A stretch of 64,000 bases of DNA from Nitrosarchaeum sp. Its GTDB lineage: Archaea; Thermoproteota; Nitrososphaeria; Nitrososphaerales; Nitrosopumilaceae. Position numbers and translations under genes: made by a program. Positions 27,423-35,974 of this stretch are shown here, piece by piece. How positions within the stretch are numbered: position 1 is the first letter of the stretch; the number at the start of each line of letters is the position of its first letter. The stretch lies in assembly GCA_021414105.1 (NCBI GenBank), contig JAIOPB010000034.1:18588-82587 (forward strand), in the 5' to 3' direction. The notes below the pieces were generated by a model. It was given only the letters and a program-made list of their open reading frames with translations. It searched no databases and had not been told where the DNA came from.

Positions 27423-27590
27423 ATGAAAAAATCTGAAATTAGAAAACTTGTTGCAGAGTATAAAGAAATTAAATTAAAGATAAAAAAAGTACAAAATAAA
27501 AAAATATTAGAAAAATTAAAAGAAATTGAACATAAGTATTTTCATGAAACAGGAAGAACTATTCAATCTGATTTCAAAGAGATTACATAA
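27423..27590 (+). CDS. Small charged helical protein (55 aa)
   Basis: ATG at 27423 directly after the coaBC stop (27421). The product (MKKSEIRKLVAEYKEIKLK start) is almost all K, E, I and L, so probably a single long helix or coiled coil, ending in 'GRTIQSDFKEIT'. Family unknown. Tight spacing to coaBC suggests co-transcription. Composition alone could occur by chance in AT-rich DNA, so confidence is moderate. Confidence 0.5.
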   Translation: MKKSEIRKLVAEYKEIKLKIKKVQNKKILEKLKEIEHKYFHETGRTIQSDFKEIT

Positions 27591-27617
27591 AATACATCAT
27601 AAATTAACAAAGACATA

Positions 27618-28457
27618 GTGAAGTTCAGTCATATTGAATATAAGCAAAGGAATATGAAAATATGGAACGAGATAGCACCACGATACCATAAAAGATGGGC
27701 AAGTGTAAGTGAGGGTCCATTTCAGAGTACTTCTAAATTAATTCAGCTAGTTAATGTAAGTAAAGGCAATAGTGTTTTAGATCTTGCATGTGGTACTGGA
27801 GTAGTCACAAAAAAAATTAGAGATAAAGTTGGAAATTCAGGATATGTTGTTGGAGCAGATGCCTCAGTTGCTGCAATTAAAATTGCAAAGAAATGGAATG
27901 GATTAAAATCTAATTTAGATTTTGTAAATATTGATGCTGAAAAATTTAGTTTTTCTCATGAATTTGATATTGTAACGTGTCAGTATGCATTATTCTTTTT
28001 TCCTAATGCACTAAAAGCATTGAAAAACATTAGAAATAGCCTCAAAAAAACAGGAACACTTGGGATATCTGTTCATGGACACAAGGATAAAGTTCCATTT
28101 TTTAGTAATATTTTAGATGCCGTAACAGAGTTTATTCCAGATTATGTACCACCAGGTTCACCTAATATGGATAGATTTGGAACAAAAAATGCGTTAGACA
28201 ACGAAGTTAGAAAGGCTGGATTCTCAAAAATTTCAATAAAGGAGTTTACTTTTAGTTATAGTCCAGGAAAATTTGATGATTATTGGGAAAATTATCTAAA
28301 ATACATTGCAAAACCACTCAAAGAAAAATTAAATTCTTTAGATACATCTAAAAGAAAAGAATTGAAACAAGCAGTCAAACAAAATACTATTCCACATACT
28401 AAAAATGGAATAATTGTATTTCCTTGGCAAGTTTTAATTTTAACTGCAAAATACTAA
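27618..28457 (+). CDS. Class I SAM-dependent methyltransferase
   Basis: A 279-residue methyltransferase. Motif I is SVLDLACGTGVVT (52-64) and the acidic end of strand 2 lies in 'VVGADASVAAIKIAKK'. Motif post-II 'NIDAEKFSFSHEFDIVTCQYAL' fits the UbiE/Methyltransf_11 group. The C-terminal 100 residues are likely to shape the substrate site. Substrate unknown. GTG start at 27618, 27 bases after the small helical protein. Confidence 0.8.
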   Translation: MKFSHIEYKQRNMKIWNEIAPRYHKRWASVSEGPFQSTSKLIQLVNVSKGNSVLDLACGTGVVTKKIRDKVGNSGYVVGADASVAAIKIAKKWNGLKSNLDFVNIDAEKFSFSHEFDIVTCQYALFFFPNALKALKNIRNSLKKTGTLGISVHGHKDKVPFFSNILDAVTEFIPDYVPPGSPNMDRFGTKNALDNEVRKAGFSKISIKEFTFSYSPGKFDDYWENYLKYIAKPLKEKLNSLDTSKRKELKQAVKQNTIPHTKNGIIVFPWQVLILTAKY

Positions 28458-28476
28458 TTGATATCAGGGAAAATAA

Positions 28477-28971
28477 ATGGACAAAGATACCAAAAAGAAA
28501 GAAGAAAAACCAAAAAAATCAGAGTTCAAGGCATTCCTAAAGAAAAGAGCTCCAATTTATCTAGGCATAATAGGAATACTAGTGATTTTTGTAATTCCAG
28601 AATTAACAAAAAGTGATTTACAAAGTAGTTTTCCCGATAATTTAACAGATGATCAAAAACAAATTGTAGAAATTTTAATGTCATATAATGGTCCAAATGA
28701 AAAAGGATTAACTGTAATGAATGAGATAGTTGAAGAAATTGCAGCAGAGTATCCTGATGAAAAAATATATGATGATAAAAGGACAAAAGTGGATCTTGTT
28801 GTTTCTAGTACAGATGAATCTATTGATGATATTTACAAAGTAATTCTGACATTTGAATCCTATAAAGGAAAGATAGAATATGTTTGGAATGTAAATCTAG
28901 ATACAAAAGAAATTGAGGCTAAAAATCCAACTGCAAAACATGTAATTGATATTGTAAACTATTATGATTAA
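28477..28971 (+). CDS. Membrane-anchored hypothetical protein
   Basis: A 164-residue protein: a Lys-rich N-terminus (1-27), one helix (~28-46, 'APIYLGIIGILVIFVIPEL') and an acidic, probably extracellular domain with mixed alpha/beta pattern ('KVDLVVSSTDESIDDIYKVILTF'). By the positive-inside rule the domain faces outward. No family recognised. It starts 19 bases after the methyltransferase and converges with the M24 peptidase. Confidence 0.55.
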   Translation: MDKDTKKKEEKPKKSEFKAFLKKRAPIYLGIIGILVIFVIPELTKSDLQSSFPDNLTDDQKQIVEILMSYNGPNEKGLTVMNEIVEEIAAEYPDEKIYDDKRTKVDLVVSSTDESIDDIYKVILTFESYKGKIEYVWNVNLDTKEIEAKNPTAKHVIDIVNYYD

Positions 28972-28973
28972 AA

Positions 28974-30038
28974 TTAGATAGTAATTAGATCTTTTGTAAA
29001 TTTGTGCATAATAATTGGTTTGTCTTTTACAATTAAAGAATCTTCAATTCTAACTCCAAATTTATTTGGTATGTAGATTCCAGGTTCCACTGTAATTGCC
29101 ATATTTTCTTTTAGTTTGGTGTCACTTCTGTATGAAATAGTAGGCAACTCATGAACTTCGAGTCCTATACCATGACCTGTTGAATGAATAAAATATTTTC
29201 CATAGTTTTGTTCTTCAATGTATTTTCTACATGCAAAATCTATATCTTTACAATCAACATTTGCTTTAACAGCTTTCAATCCAAGTTTTTGTGATTCTTT
29301 TACAATGTCATAAACTTGTTTTTCTTGAGTAGATATTTTTCCAATTGCAAATGTTCTTGTTGCATCAGAGACATATCCTTTATATCTTAATGTAAGATCA
29401 ACAACTACAAGATCTCCTTTTTTGAATTTTCTATCAGTTACTTGTGCATGTGGTAAAGATCCATTTGGTCCTCCAGCTATAATCAAAGGATTAAGAGTTG
29501 ATTTGTATCCAGTATCAAACATTTTTTGCTCCATTGCGTATGACATCAAGATTGTTTGTAGCTCAGATTCGTTTTGACCTACTTTCATTTTTTTATAACA
29601 AATATCATACATTTCATCAATTATTTTTGAGGCTTTTTTTAGAATACTGATCTCTTTTTCATCTTTAATTATACGAGAATTGTAAAATGGTTCAGTGGAT
29701 GATTTTATTGTAGGAATAGATTTTTTGAGAGATGTCATTATAGAATAATTTTGGCAATCAGTGCAAACTTTCTTTTTTTTGATTTTATTAGTTAATGAAG
29801 AAATCAGACCTGTGCCTCGTTCGGCTGTAATTATATCACAGTTTTCAGACTCTTCTTTGACACGACCAACTTCAAGTTCTGGAGCAATTATGGTAGTTTT
29901 TCCTCCTTTTTCCAACATTCCAATAGCTTCACCCCAAAATCCAGTCATGTAAAATAAGTTTTCAGGTTCAAATGTAACTAGTGTATCACAGTCGATCTTT
30001 TGAGCGAATTTGAGAAGATTTTTTCTTCGTTCCTTCAC
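28974..30038 (-). CDS. M24 family metallopeptidase (Xaa-Pro dipeptidase/aminopeptidase)
   Basis: A 354-residue pita-bread-fold peptidase that removes the residue before proline. All five metal ligands are visible: two Asp in 'VVVDLTLRYKGYVSDATRTF', His in 'HSTGHGIGLEVHE', and Glu in 'AITVEPGIYI' and in 'GVRIEDSLIV'. The N-terminal ~120 residues form the usual creatinase-like domain. GTG start at 30038. Confidence 0.9.
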   Translation of the reverse strand: MKERRKNLLKFAQKIDCDTLVTFEPENLFYMTGFWGEAIGMLEKGGKTTIIAPELEVGRVKEESENCDIITAERGTGLISSLTNKIKKKKVCTDCQNYSIMTSLKKSIPTIKSSTEPFYNSRIIKDEKEISILKKASKIIDEMYDICYKKMKVGQNESELQTILMSYAMEQKMFDTGYKSTLNPLIIAGGPNGSLPHAQVTDRKFKKGDLVVVDLTLRYKGYVSDATRTFAIGKISTQEKQVYDIVKESQKLGLKAVKANVDCKDIDFACRKYIEEQNYGKYFIHSTGHGIGLEVHELPTISYRSDTKLKENMAITVEPGIYIPNKFGVRIEDSLIVKDKPIIMHKFTKDLITI

Positions 30039-30106
30039 AAAAAAATATCATATCGTTTCTCAATTTATGTATGATGTAAAGTTTGTATAATGGAATTTTG
30101 ATTTTT

Positions 30107-31120
30107 ATGATTGTGACAGAAGGAAAAAAGAAAGTAGTTGCTCTATTATCTGGTGGTCTAGACAGTCAGCTTGCAGTAAGAATGATGCAAGAGCAAGGTT
30201 TTGAGGTTTCAGCTGTTGCAATAAAGACCCCTTTTTGTGATTTTGATTGTGGTAGAGGTTGTGGTTTTGAGATTAGAGAAAGAGCAGACGATCTTAATGT
30301 CAATCTAAAAACCGTGTATCTTGGTGATGAATACATAGAGATGTTAAAACATCCAAAATATGGAATTGGTGCTGGATTTAATCCATGTATAGATTGTAGA
30401 GCTATGATGTTTAACGCTGCAAAAAAACACATGGATGAGATTGGAGCTGAATTTATAATCTCAGGAGAAGTGTTGGGACAAAGACCAATGAGCCAACATG
30501 GTCCTGCATTAAGAACTATTGAAAAAGAATCAGGTCTTGTAGGAAAAATTGTTAGACCATTATCTGCAGCATTACTTCCAGAAACAGATCCTGAAAAAAA
30601 TGGACTGATTAAAAGAGAAAATCTTGGAATGATTAAAGGAAGAACTAGAAGAGCACAACTAGATATGGCAAAAAAATATGGAATTGAAAACCCACCAAAT
30701 GCAGGTGGTGGATGTCTTTTAACTGATCCAACATTTGGATTACGTGCAAAAGATTTGTTTGCACATACTGAAACTCCTACAATAAATGATATAGATTTGT
30801 TAAAGATTGGAAGACATTTCAGATTCGATGAACAAACTAAATTTGTTGTTGGAAGAAACAAAGATGAAAATGAAATGATAAAGGCAATTGCTTTACCTGG
30901 AGATATTTTATTTCAGGCTCGTGATCACATGGGACCAGTTTCAATTTTACGTGGAAAAAATGCAGATGCGCATGTGAAATTTGCATCTTCTATTACCTTA
31001 AGATATTCAGATGCACCAAAAGGAGAGCAAGCATCAATTATTATCAATAAGGATAACACACAAAAAGAAATCATTACAGAACATGCTGAAGAAGAGTCTT
31101 ACATTAAATTTAGAATTTAG
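30107..31120 (+). CDS. PP-loop ATPase, probable tRNA thiolation enzyme (ThiI/MnmA/TtuA-like)
   Basis: A 337-residue protein. The PP-loop motif LSGGLDSQLA (14-23) adenylates a substrate. There are several cysteine pairs: 'PFCDFDCGRGCGF', 'FNPCIDCRAMMF' and 'NAGGGCLLTDPTFGLRAKDL'. The last two resemble the cluster or thiol sites of archaeal tRNA-uridine thiolases, and the C-terminal region looks like a NFACT-R/DUF814-type tail. I used the ATG at 30107; an in-frame TTG at 30083 exists. The exact tRNA position modified cannot be read from sequence. Confidence 0.7.
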   Translation: MIVTEGKKKVVALLSGGLDSQLAVRMMQEQGFEVSAVAIKTPFCDFDCGRGCGFEIRERADDLNVNLKTVYLGDEYIEMLKHPKYGIGAGFNPCIDCRAMMFNAAKKHMDEIGAEFIISGEVLGQRPMSQHGPALRTIEKESGLVGKIVRPLSAALLPETDPEKNGLIKRENLGMIKGRTRRAQLDMAKKYGIENPPNAGGGCLLTDPTFGLRAKDLFAHTETPTINDIDLLKIGRHFRFDEQTKFVVGRNKDENEMIKAIALPGDILFQARDHMGPVSILRGKNADAHVKFASSITLRYSDAPKGEQASIIINKDNTQKEIITEHAEEESYIKFRI

Positions 31121-31193
31121 GCATGAAATTTTTTTAAAATTAGTTAAAACTAAGGAAGAGTTTTTGAATGGGTAGATCGCATTTTACTCAAGG

Positions 31194-31472
31194 ATGCAAA
31201 AACAAGAAAATCCCACCTATTTGAAAGCCATCACTATACGAGATATTAGCGATGTACATTCGATAAAAGAAGACATCAAAAAAGAGATGATTTTAATTCT
31301 TAGAGTCACACCATTGGCTCAAAAAGATGTGGAACAACTTCGAAAAGTAGTTGAGGAATTGTATTCTATTGCAAAAACTGAAGGTGCGGATATTGCAAGA
31401 TTAGGTGAAGAAAGAATTATTGTAGCACCATCTAGCATCAAAATCTGGAAACCAGAATACGATCTAAAATAG
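31194..31472 (+). CDS. SepF-like protein
   Basis: A 92-residue protein with the archaeal SepF fold. 'YLKAITIRDISDVHSIKEDI' leads into 'MILILRVTPLAQKDVEQLRK', and the hallmark C-terminus 'ADIARLGEERIIVAP' is followed by 'SIKIW'. In FtsZ-based archaea SepF anchors FtsZ to the membrane. It lacks an evident N-terminal amphipathic membrane-targeting helix of the usual length here (only ~9 residues before the core). Its last 9 bases overlap the 3' end of aCPSF1 on the other strand. Confidence 0.75.
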   Translation: MQKQENPTYLKAITIRDISDVHSIKEDIKKEMILILRVTPLAQKDVEQLRKVVEELYSIAKTEGADIARLGEERIIVAPSSIKIWKPEYDLK

Positions 31473-33440
31473 TTTTATTGCTTCTTGAACTTGAGGATAA
31501 TGAGCTGGGACTCTAAACATTCTTCTGATGTTCATTGCCAAGTTTTCTGATTTTCTTCGTTCCCCGTGATTTACGAGTACTCTACGAAGTTTGGGTCTAA
31601 GTCTTTGAACAAAAGACATTAGTTGGTTATAATCACTATGTCCACTGAATCCATCAAGTTTTTCAACGCTACAATTTATTGTAACAACTTCAACTTTTCC
31701 TTCTTTACCTAGCATGGTAACTTGTTTTGAACCATCCAAAACTCTTCTTCCCATAGTTCCATTAACCTGATATGAAACAAACAAGACCTTGTTCTTTTTA
31801 TCAGGCGCAATATTTTTGAAATATTCTAAAACAGGTCCGCCTTCTAACATTCCAGATGTTGCTAAAATAATACAAGGTGAGTTATCTCTCATTGGTTCTT
31901 CTCTTGCATCAGCATGTTCAATATTTGTAAAGTATTCTGAATCAAATGGATTATCATCAGTTTCCAAGATTTTTTGTTTTAGTTCTCTAGCTAGATATTC
32001 AGGATATGCTTCATGAATTGCCGAAGCTTCTGAAATCATACCTTCTGTAAAAACAGGTGCTTCAACCATTTCACCAGATTTCATGTAATGATCAATTACC
32101 ATCATAATTTCTTGAGCACGTCCAACTGCAGGAATAGGAATGAGGACTTTTCCTCCATCGGCAAGAGTATTGTTTACTGCATTAATGAAAGCAGATTCTA
32201 CCTCTTGTCTAGTTGGTTGAATGTCTTCTTTTGCACCATATGTGCTTTCTATCAACAAAGTTTCCACTCTAGGGAAATTCCAGCTTGCTGCTTCAAACAA
32301 AATACTTTTTCCAAACTTAATATCACCCGAATAAACAAAATTATGATCACCATTTCCAATGTGGAAATGACATAGTGCAGAACCTAGAATATGACCTGCA
32401 TTTGCAAGAACCAATTTAATGTCAGGAGAAATATCTGTAACAGTGCCATATGGTAAAGTTATTGCCTGTTTCATGATTTGTTTTACATCTCTTTCTGAAT
32501 ACATTGGTGTTCTACCTTGTGCGGCAGCAACTTTGATTGCATCTAATTGAATAAGATTCATCATCGGAAGTGTTGGTTCAGTACAATAGATTGGTCCCTT
32601 GTAACCAAATTTGCATAAGGCAGGCAAGAATCCGGTGTGATCTAAATGTGCATGACCAATTACTATTGCATCAAGCTCATCTAATGTAATATCAAGAAAA
32701 TCTAATCTAGGAAATGAATCCATTGGATGTTTTGCACCAGGATTAATACCACAGTCTACTAGAATTTTACTTTCAGGAGTGGATAATAACATACAAGATC
32801 TTCCTACTTGGCTAAAGCCGCCAAGAGTTATGAGAGATACTTCAGATTTTTGTGCTAGTCGAGGTCTAAATATCTCATCTCCAATTTGCTTGAATTGCTT
32901 GCTTCGTTCAGCAGATGTAAGTTTAAGATTTGCATTTATTGTTTGAATAGTACGTGATGGTATGGTAGTAGCTTTTCTTATACGTAATTTCCAACCTATT
33001 TTTTCAGTTATTTCAGCATGATTGAATTCTTTTGCATCTCTTTGTAGTAACCAAGGTCTTTTAGCTTCAATTGAAACTTCGCCTGTAGCAGTGTCAAAGA
33101 ACACTCCTTGAAAATTTGCATCTTTTGGAATACATTCTGCTAGAATTTTTCTTGCCTCTTCTTCTGATTTTCTGATAGATTCATCAGTTCTTACAACAAT
33201 TCTTTTTTTTATTATATTAACAAGATTAGAAATTGTTTCATTGTTTTCCATCAGATAACGTGGTGCACTTGTATACAGAGCAATCCTTGGTCCTTCGTAT
33301 TCTATTTTTGTTACCTTAGCTTCTTTGGGTATACTTTGCAGTATGGTGGCCATCATATTTTGGCTAGGAGGTAATTCTTTTTGTTGCTGTTTTCTTTGCA
33401 TTAAATCACTAAAGTTCGATGATTGATTTCTTTTGTTCAT
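31464..33440 (-). CDS. aCPSF1 (KH/beta-CASP ribonuclease, transcription termination factor)
   Basis: A 658-residue archaeal homologue of CPSF73, an RNase that cleaves 3' ends at U-rich sites and drives transcription termination. Two KH-like domains fill residues ~25-180. The metallo-beta-lactamase motif is GHAHLDHTG (~262-270), and the beta-CASP region includes 'ESTYGAKEDIQPTRQEVE', 'ATSGMLEGGPVLEYF', 'GFSGHSDYNQLMSFV' and 'VNHGERR'. The annotated ATG overlaps psmB by 32 bases; a second ATG at codon 14 (33401) would remove the overlap. Its linkage to psmB fits general RNA/protein turnover housekeeping. Confidence 0.95.
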   Translation of the reverse strand: MNKRNQSSNFSDLMQRKQQQKELPPSQNMMATILQSIPKEAKVTKIEYEGPRIALYTSAPRYLMENNETISNLVNIIKKRIVVRTDESIRKSEEEARKILAECIPKDANFQGVFFDTATGEVSIEAKRPWLLQRDAKEFNHAEITEKIGWKLRIRKATTIPSRTIQTINANLKLTSAERSKQFKQIGDEIFRPRLAQKSEVSLITLGGFSQVGRSCMLLSTPESKILVDCGINPGAKHPMDSFPRLDFLDITLDELDAIVIGHAHLDHTGFLPALCKFGYKGPIYCTEPTLPMMNLIQLDAIKVAAAQGRTPMYSERDVKQIMKQAITLPYGTVTDISPDIKLVLANAGHILGSALCHFHIGNGDHNFVYSGDIKFGKSILFEAASWNFPRVETLLIESTYGAKEDIQPTRQEVESAFINAVNNTLADGGKVLIPIPAVGRAQEIMMVIDHYMKSGEMVEAPVFTEGMISEASAIHEAYPEYLARELKQKILETDDNPFDSEYFTNIEHADAREEPMRDNSPCIILATSGMLEGGPVLEYFKNIAPDKKNKVLFVSYQVNGTMGRRVLDGSKQVTMLGKEGKVEVVTINCSVEKLDGFSGHSDYNQLMSFVQRLRPKLRRVLVNHGERRKSENLAMNIRRMFRVPAHYPQVQEAIKLF

Positions 33441-34041
33441 CGGTCAATAGACGGAATCCGTCTTTATCCATTACCGCGATGTTAATTCCATCGCCAGTAC
33501 CAATGTTTCTAACTATTGCGGCTTTTACTGCTCTTAGAGCTATTTTTTTTGCTTCTTCTATTGTTAGATCAGATCTATATTCTTCTTCTAACAAACCATA
33601 GGCTACAGGAGAACCGCTACCTGTTGTCACGTAAGATTTTTCTTCAACTGAACCAAACATGTCGATATTAAATAATGCAGGTCCATTTGCATCATAACCA
33701 CCAACAAGAATATCTGCCATAAACGGATAACCACGATTTTGATGAAATATAAGAGAACAAAGTCTAGCTAGTGAATGAATTGAAATTGGTTCTTGTTTTT
33801 CAACTCTATGAAGATTTGAATGATAACGAAGGATATCTACTATGTTCTGTGCATCAGCTACTCCACCAGCTAAGGTCAAGCCTGCATGTTCATCGATTTT
33901 TTGAATTTTCATAGTGTTATTGTTTGCAATAAAATATCCTGCACTAGCTCTCATATCGGCACACAATACGACACCGTCTTTAGCCTTGATACCTACAGTG
34001 GTAGTCCCATGCAGAATTTTTTCTTCAACGTTATTTGACAA
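33409..34041 (-). CDS. psmB: Proteasome beta subunit
   Basis: A 210-residue catalytic subunit of the 20S proteasome. A 12-residue propeptide ending in 'LHG' precedes the nucleophile T13 in 'HGTTTVGIKAKDG'. Lys in 'VVLCADMRAS' and the 'GTGSGSPVAYGLLE'-like turn (here 'TTGSGSPVAYGLLE') complete the active site. The alpha subunit is not in the window. A short intergenic gap separates it from the divergent egsA. Confidence 0.95.
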   Translation of the reverse strand: MSNNVEEKILHGTTTVGIKAKDGVVLCADMRASAGYFIANNNTMKIQKIDEHAGLTLAGGVADAQNIVDILRYHSNLHRVEKQEPISIHSLARLCSLIFHQNRGYPFMADILVGGYDANGPALFNIDMFGSVEEKSYVTTGSGSPVAYGLLEEEYRSDLTIEEAKKIALRAVKAAIVRNIGTGDGINIAVMDKDGFRLLTDEQKKSIIEL

Positions 34042-34117
34042 AATACACCTATTAGAGATAATAAGAAATGCATGACACCCTTTTAAATAACTTTTTGTTC
34101 TGTTGAAATGATAAATA

Positions 34118-35182
34118 ATGACAAAAAGTCATGATCGCATGCAGTCGCATACGATGGAATTACCTAGGCTCATTGAGATTGGGGAGAAAAATATAGGTGA
34201 TTTTGGAAAATTTGTAAATTCGCTCAATAAACCTAAAAGAATTTCGTTGATCAGTGGAACAAATGTAAAGAAGATTATTAAGAAAAAAATTGAAGATTCA
34301 TTAAAATCTAATAAAATAAAATTTGTTTGGCATACATCTAGTGACAATACAATTACAGCTATTAATCAGATTCAAAAAGATGTAAAAAAAGATCAAAGTG
34401 AGCTGATTGCAGGTATTGGAGGAGGTCGTTCTGTAGATACGGCTAAAATGATCGCATACAATCTTAGCAAGCCATTTGTGAGTATGCCAACAGCTGCATC
34501 ACATGATGGAATGGCGAGTCCATTTGTTTCTGTGATCAGTGATAAACCACATTCAATTGTTGCATCCGCACCATTAGGAGTTTTTGTGGATATTGATATT
34601 ATACGTAAAGCTCCTGCAAAACTTTTAGCAAGCGGTTGTGGAGATCTTATTGCAAATATTATAGCGGTAAGAGATTGGCAATTAGGACATGAAAAAACTG
34701 GTGAGTATTATGGTAGATATTCTGCAGATTTGGCTCTGATGAGCGCAAAAATAGTTATGGAAAATTCAAGTTATTATGCCAAGAATGGACTTGATGCAAG
34801 GATAATTGTTGAAGCACTGATTAGTGCAGGAGTTGCATCATGTATTGCTGGTAGTAGTAGACCATGTTCAGGAGCAGAACATCTTTTTTCTCATGCTTTA
34901 GATAAGATTGCACCAGAAAGAGGACTTCATGGAGAAAAATGTGGTATTGGATCTATTATGATGGCCAAGTTACAAGGTCAGGATTGGAAAAAAATTGCAA
35001 AAACTTTGAAAGATGTTGGTGCACCTACTTCAGCTAAACAAATTGGTTTAATATCAGATGAAGTTGTTACTGCTCTTATGATTGCACAAGAACTAAGACC
35101 TGAAAGGTATACTATTTTAAAAGAAATTGAGATGACAGAAAGAAAAGCATTGAATCTTGCAAAGACTACAAATGTAATTTGA
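34118..35182 (+). CDS. egsA: sn-glycerol-1-phosphate dehydrogenase
   Basis: A 354-residue enzyme that makes the archaeal glycerol phosphate backbone of membrane lipids from dihydroxyacetone phosphate with NAD(P)H. 'IAGIGGGRSVDTAKMIAY' (~107-124) is the dinucleotide site; 'SMPTAASHDGMASPFVS' is the family signature. Zn ligands sit in 'ASGCGDLIANI' and around 'PCSGAEHLFSHALD' and 'GLHGEKCGIG'. A diagnostic archaeal gene. Start: ATG 34118, with a further ATG 7 codons later. Confidence 0.96.
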   Translation: MTKSHDRMQSHTMELPRLIEIGEKNIGDFGKFVNSLNKPKRISLISGTNVKKIIKKKIEDSLKSNKIKFVWHTSSDNTITAINQIQKDVKKDQSELIAGIGGGRSVDTAKMIAYNLSKPFVSMPTAASHDGMASPFVSVISDKPHSIVASAPLGVFVDIDIIRKAPAKLLASGCGDLIANIIAVRDWQLGHEKTGEYYGRYSADLALMSAKIVMENSSYYAKNGLDARIIVEALISAGVASCIAGSSRPCSGAEHLFSHALDKIAPERGLHGEKCGIGSIMMAKLQGQDWKKIAKTLKDVGAPTSAKQIGLISDEVVTALMIAQELRPERYTILKEIEMTERKALNLAKTTNVI

Positions 35183-35183
35183 T

Positions 35184-35933
35184 TTAAGCTGTTTTTGGTT
35201 CAGGTATTTTTTCTTCTTTGATTTCAGTTTTCTTTATCTGGGTTTGTTTGTTTAGATGTGTTTCAATAAAGTTGACTTTCTCTAAAGATGGAACAAACTT
35301 GAAAATATCTAATTGAATGAAATGTTTCATTATTTGAAGTCCATCTGCTCTCAATATCTCTTCTGGAATTGTAATGTTTACTTCTTTATCCTTTAACTCA
35401 AATGTAATTTTAGAATCCTCTAATGGCAATCTATTTTTCAAAATTCCATCTACTTTATCATGTGGAGAATCAAGGGATTTTACTACATTAACATCATAAA
35501 GAATTGTTTTACCGGCATATCTGTGGTTGTAGTCAATTTGGACTCTGCCTGAGCCAATAAATCTTATAATTCCTCTTTTATTATCAACTTCAATTGTATC
35601 TCCCACAGAAACTTTTTCTGCGTCTTCACCAAGTTTTCTAATAGGAATCATTCTAACTTTACCAGAATCTCTTTCACCAAATCCTTTGTCTGGTGTAACT
35701 TCAACTGTAAGTTTGTTTCCAACTGTTGTTTTAGCTAGTGCCTCATCTAATCCTTTAAGAACACGATAAGACACTTCACCAATTGAAACAAGTTTTGGTT
35801 GATATTTTACATTTGGTTCATGAATAGAATGTTTTTTTGCATCTTCTTCAATAGTGGTATCAAAAATCTCTTCACTGTCTTTAACTTTAGCAGTATAATC
35901 TATTAGTATCAATGAACCTTTATTGAAAGTCAA
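35184..35933 (-). CDS. FKBP-type peptidyl-prolyl isomerase (SlyD-like, extended)
   Basis: A 249-residue FKBP. 'GSLILIDYTAKVKDSEEIFDTT' (6-27) starts the FKBP domain, with an insert-in-flap of SlyD type (~95-145, ending 'VQIDYNHRYAGKTILYDV'). A C-terminal domain (~155-225) resembles the extra alpha/beta domain of long archaeal FKBPs, and the end is Lys/Glu-rich. It acts as a folding helper. It is convergent with egsA: the stops are one base apart. Confidence 0.88.
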   Translation of the reverse strand: MTFNKGSLILIDYTAKVKDSEEIFDTTIEEDAKKHSIHEPNVKYQPKLVSIGEVSYRVLKGLDEALAKTTVGNKLTVEVTPDKGFGERDSGKVRMIPIRKLGEDAEKVSVGDTIEVDNKRGIIRFIGSGRVQIDYNHRYAGKTILYDVNVVKSLDSPHDKVDGILKNRLPLEDSKITFELKDKEVNITIPEEILRADGLQIMKHFIQLDIFKFVPSLEKVNFIETHLNKQTQIKKTEIKEEKIPEPKTA

Positions 35934-35974
35934 TGTGATCGGTCTCGAATTTCCTTATATTAAGTTAACATGGA

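Noticed and set aside
30166..30861. A 231-codon open frame on the minus strand
   Set aside because: It lies wholly inside the PP-loop gene on the other strand, is rich in Ser, Pro and Ile without domain pattern, and has no promoter. A shadow frame.
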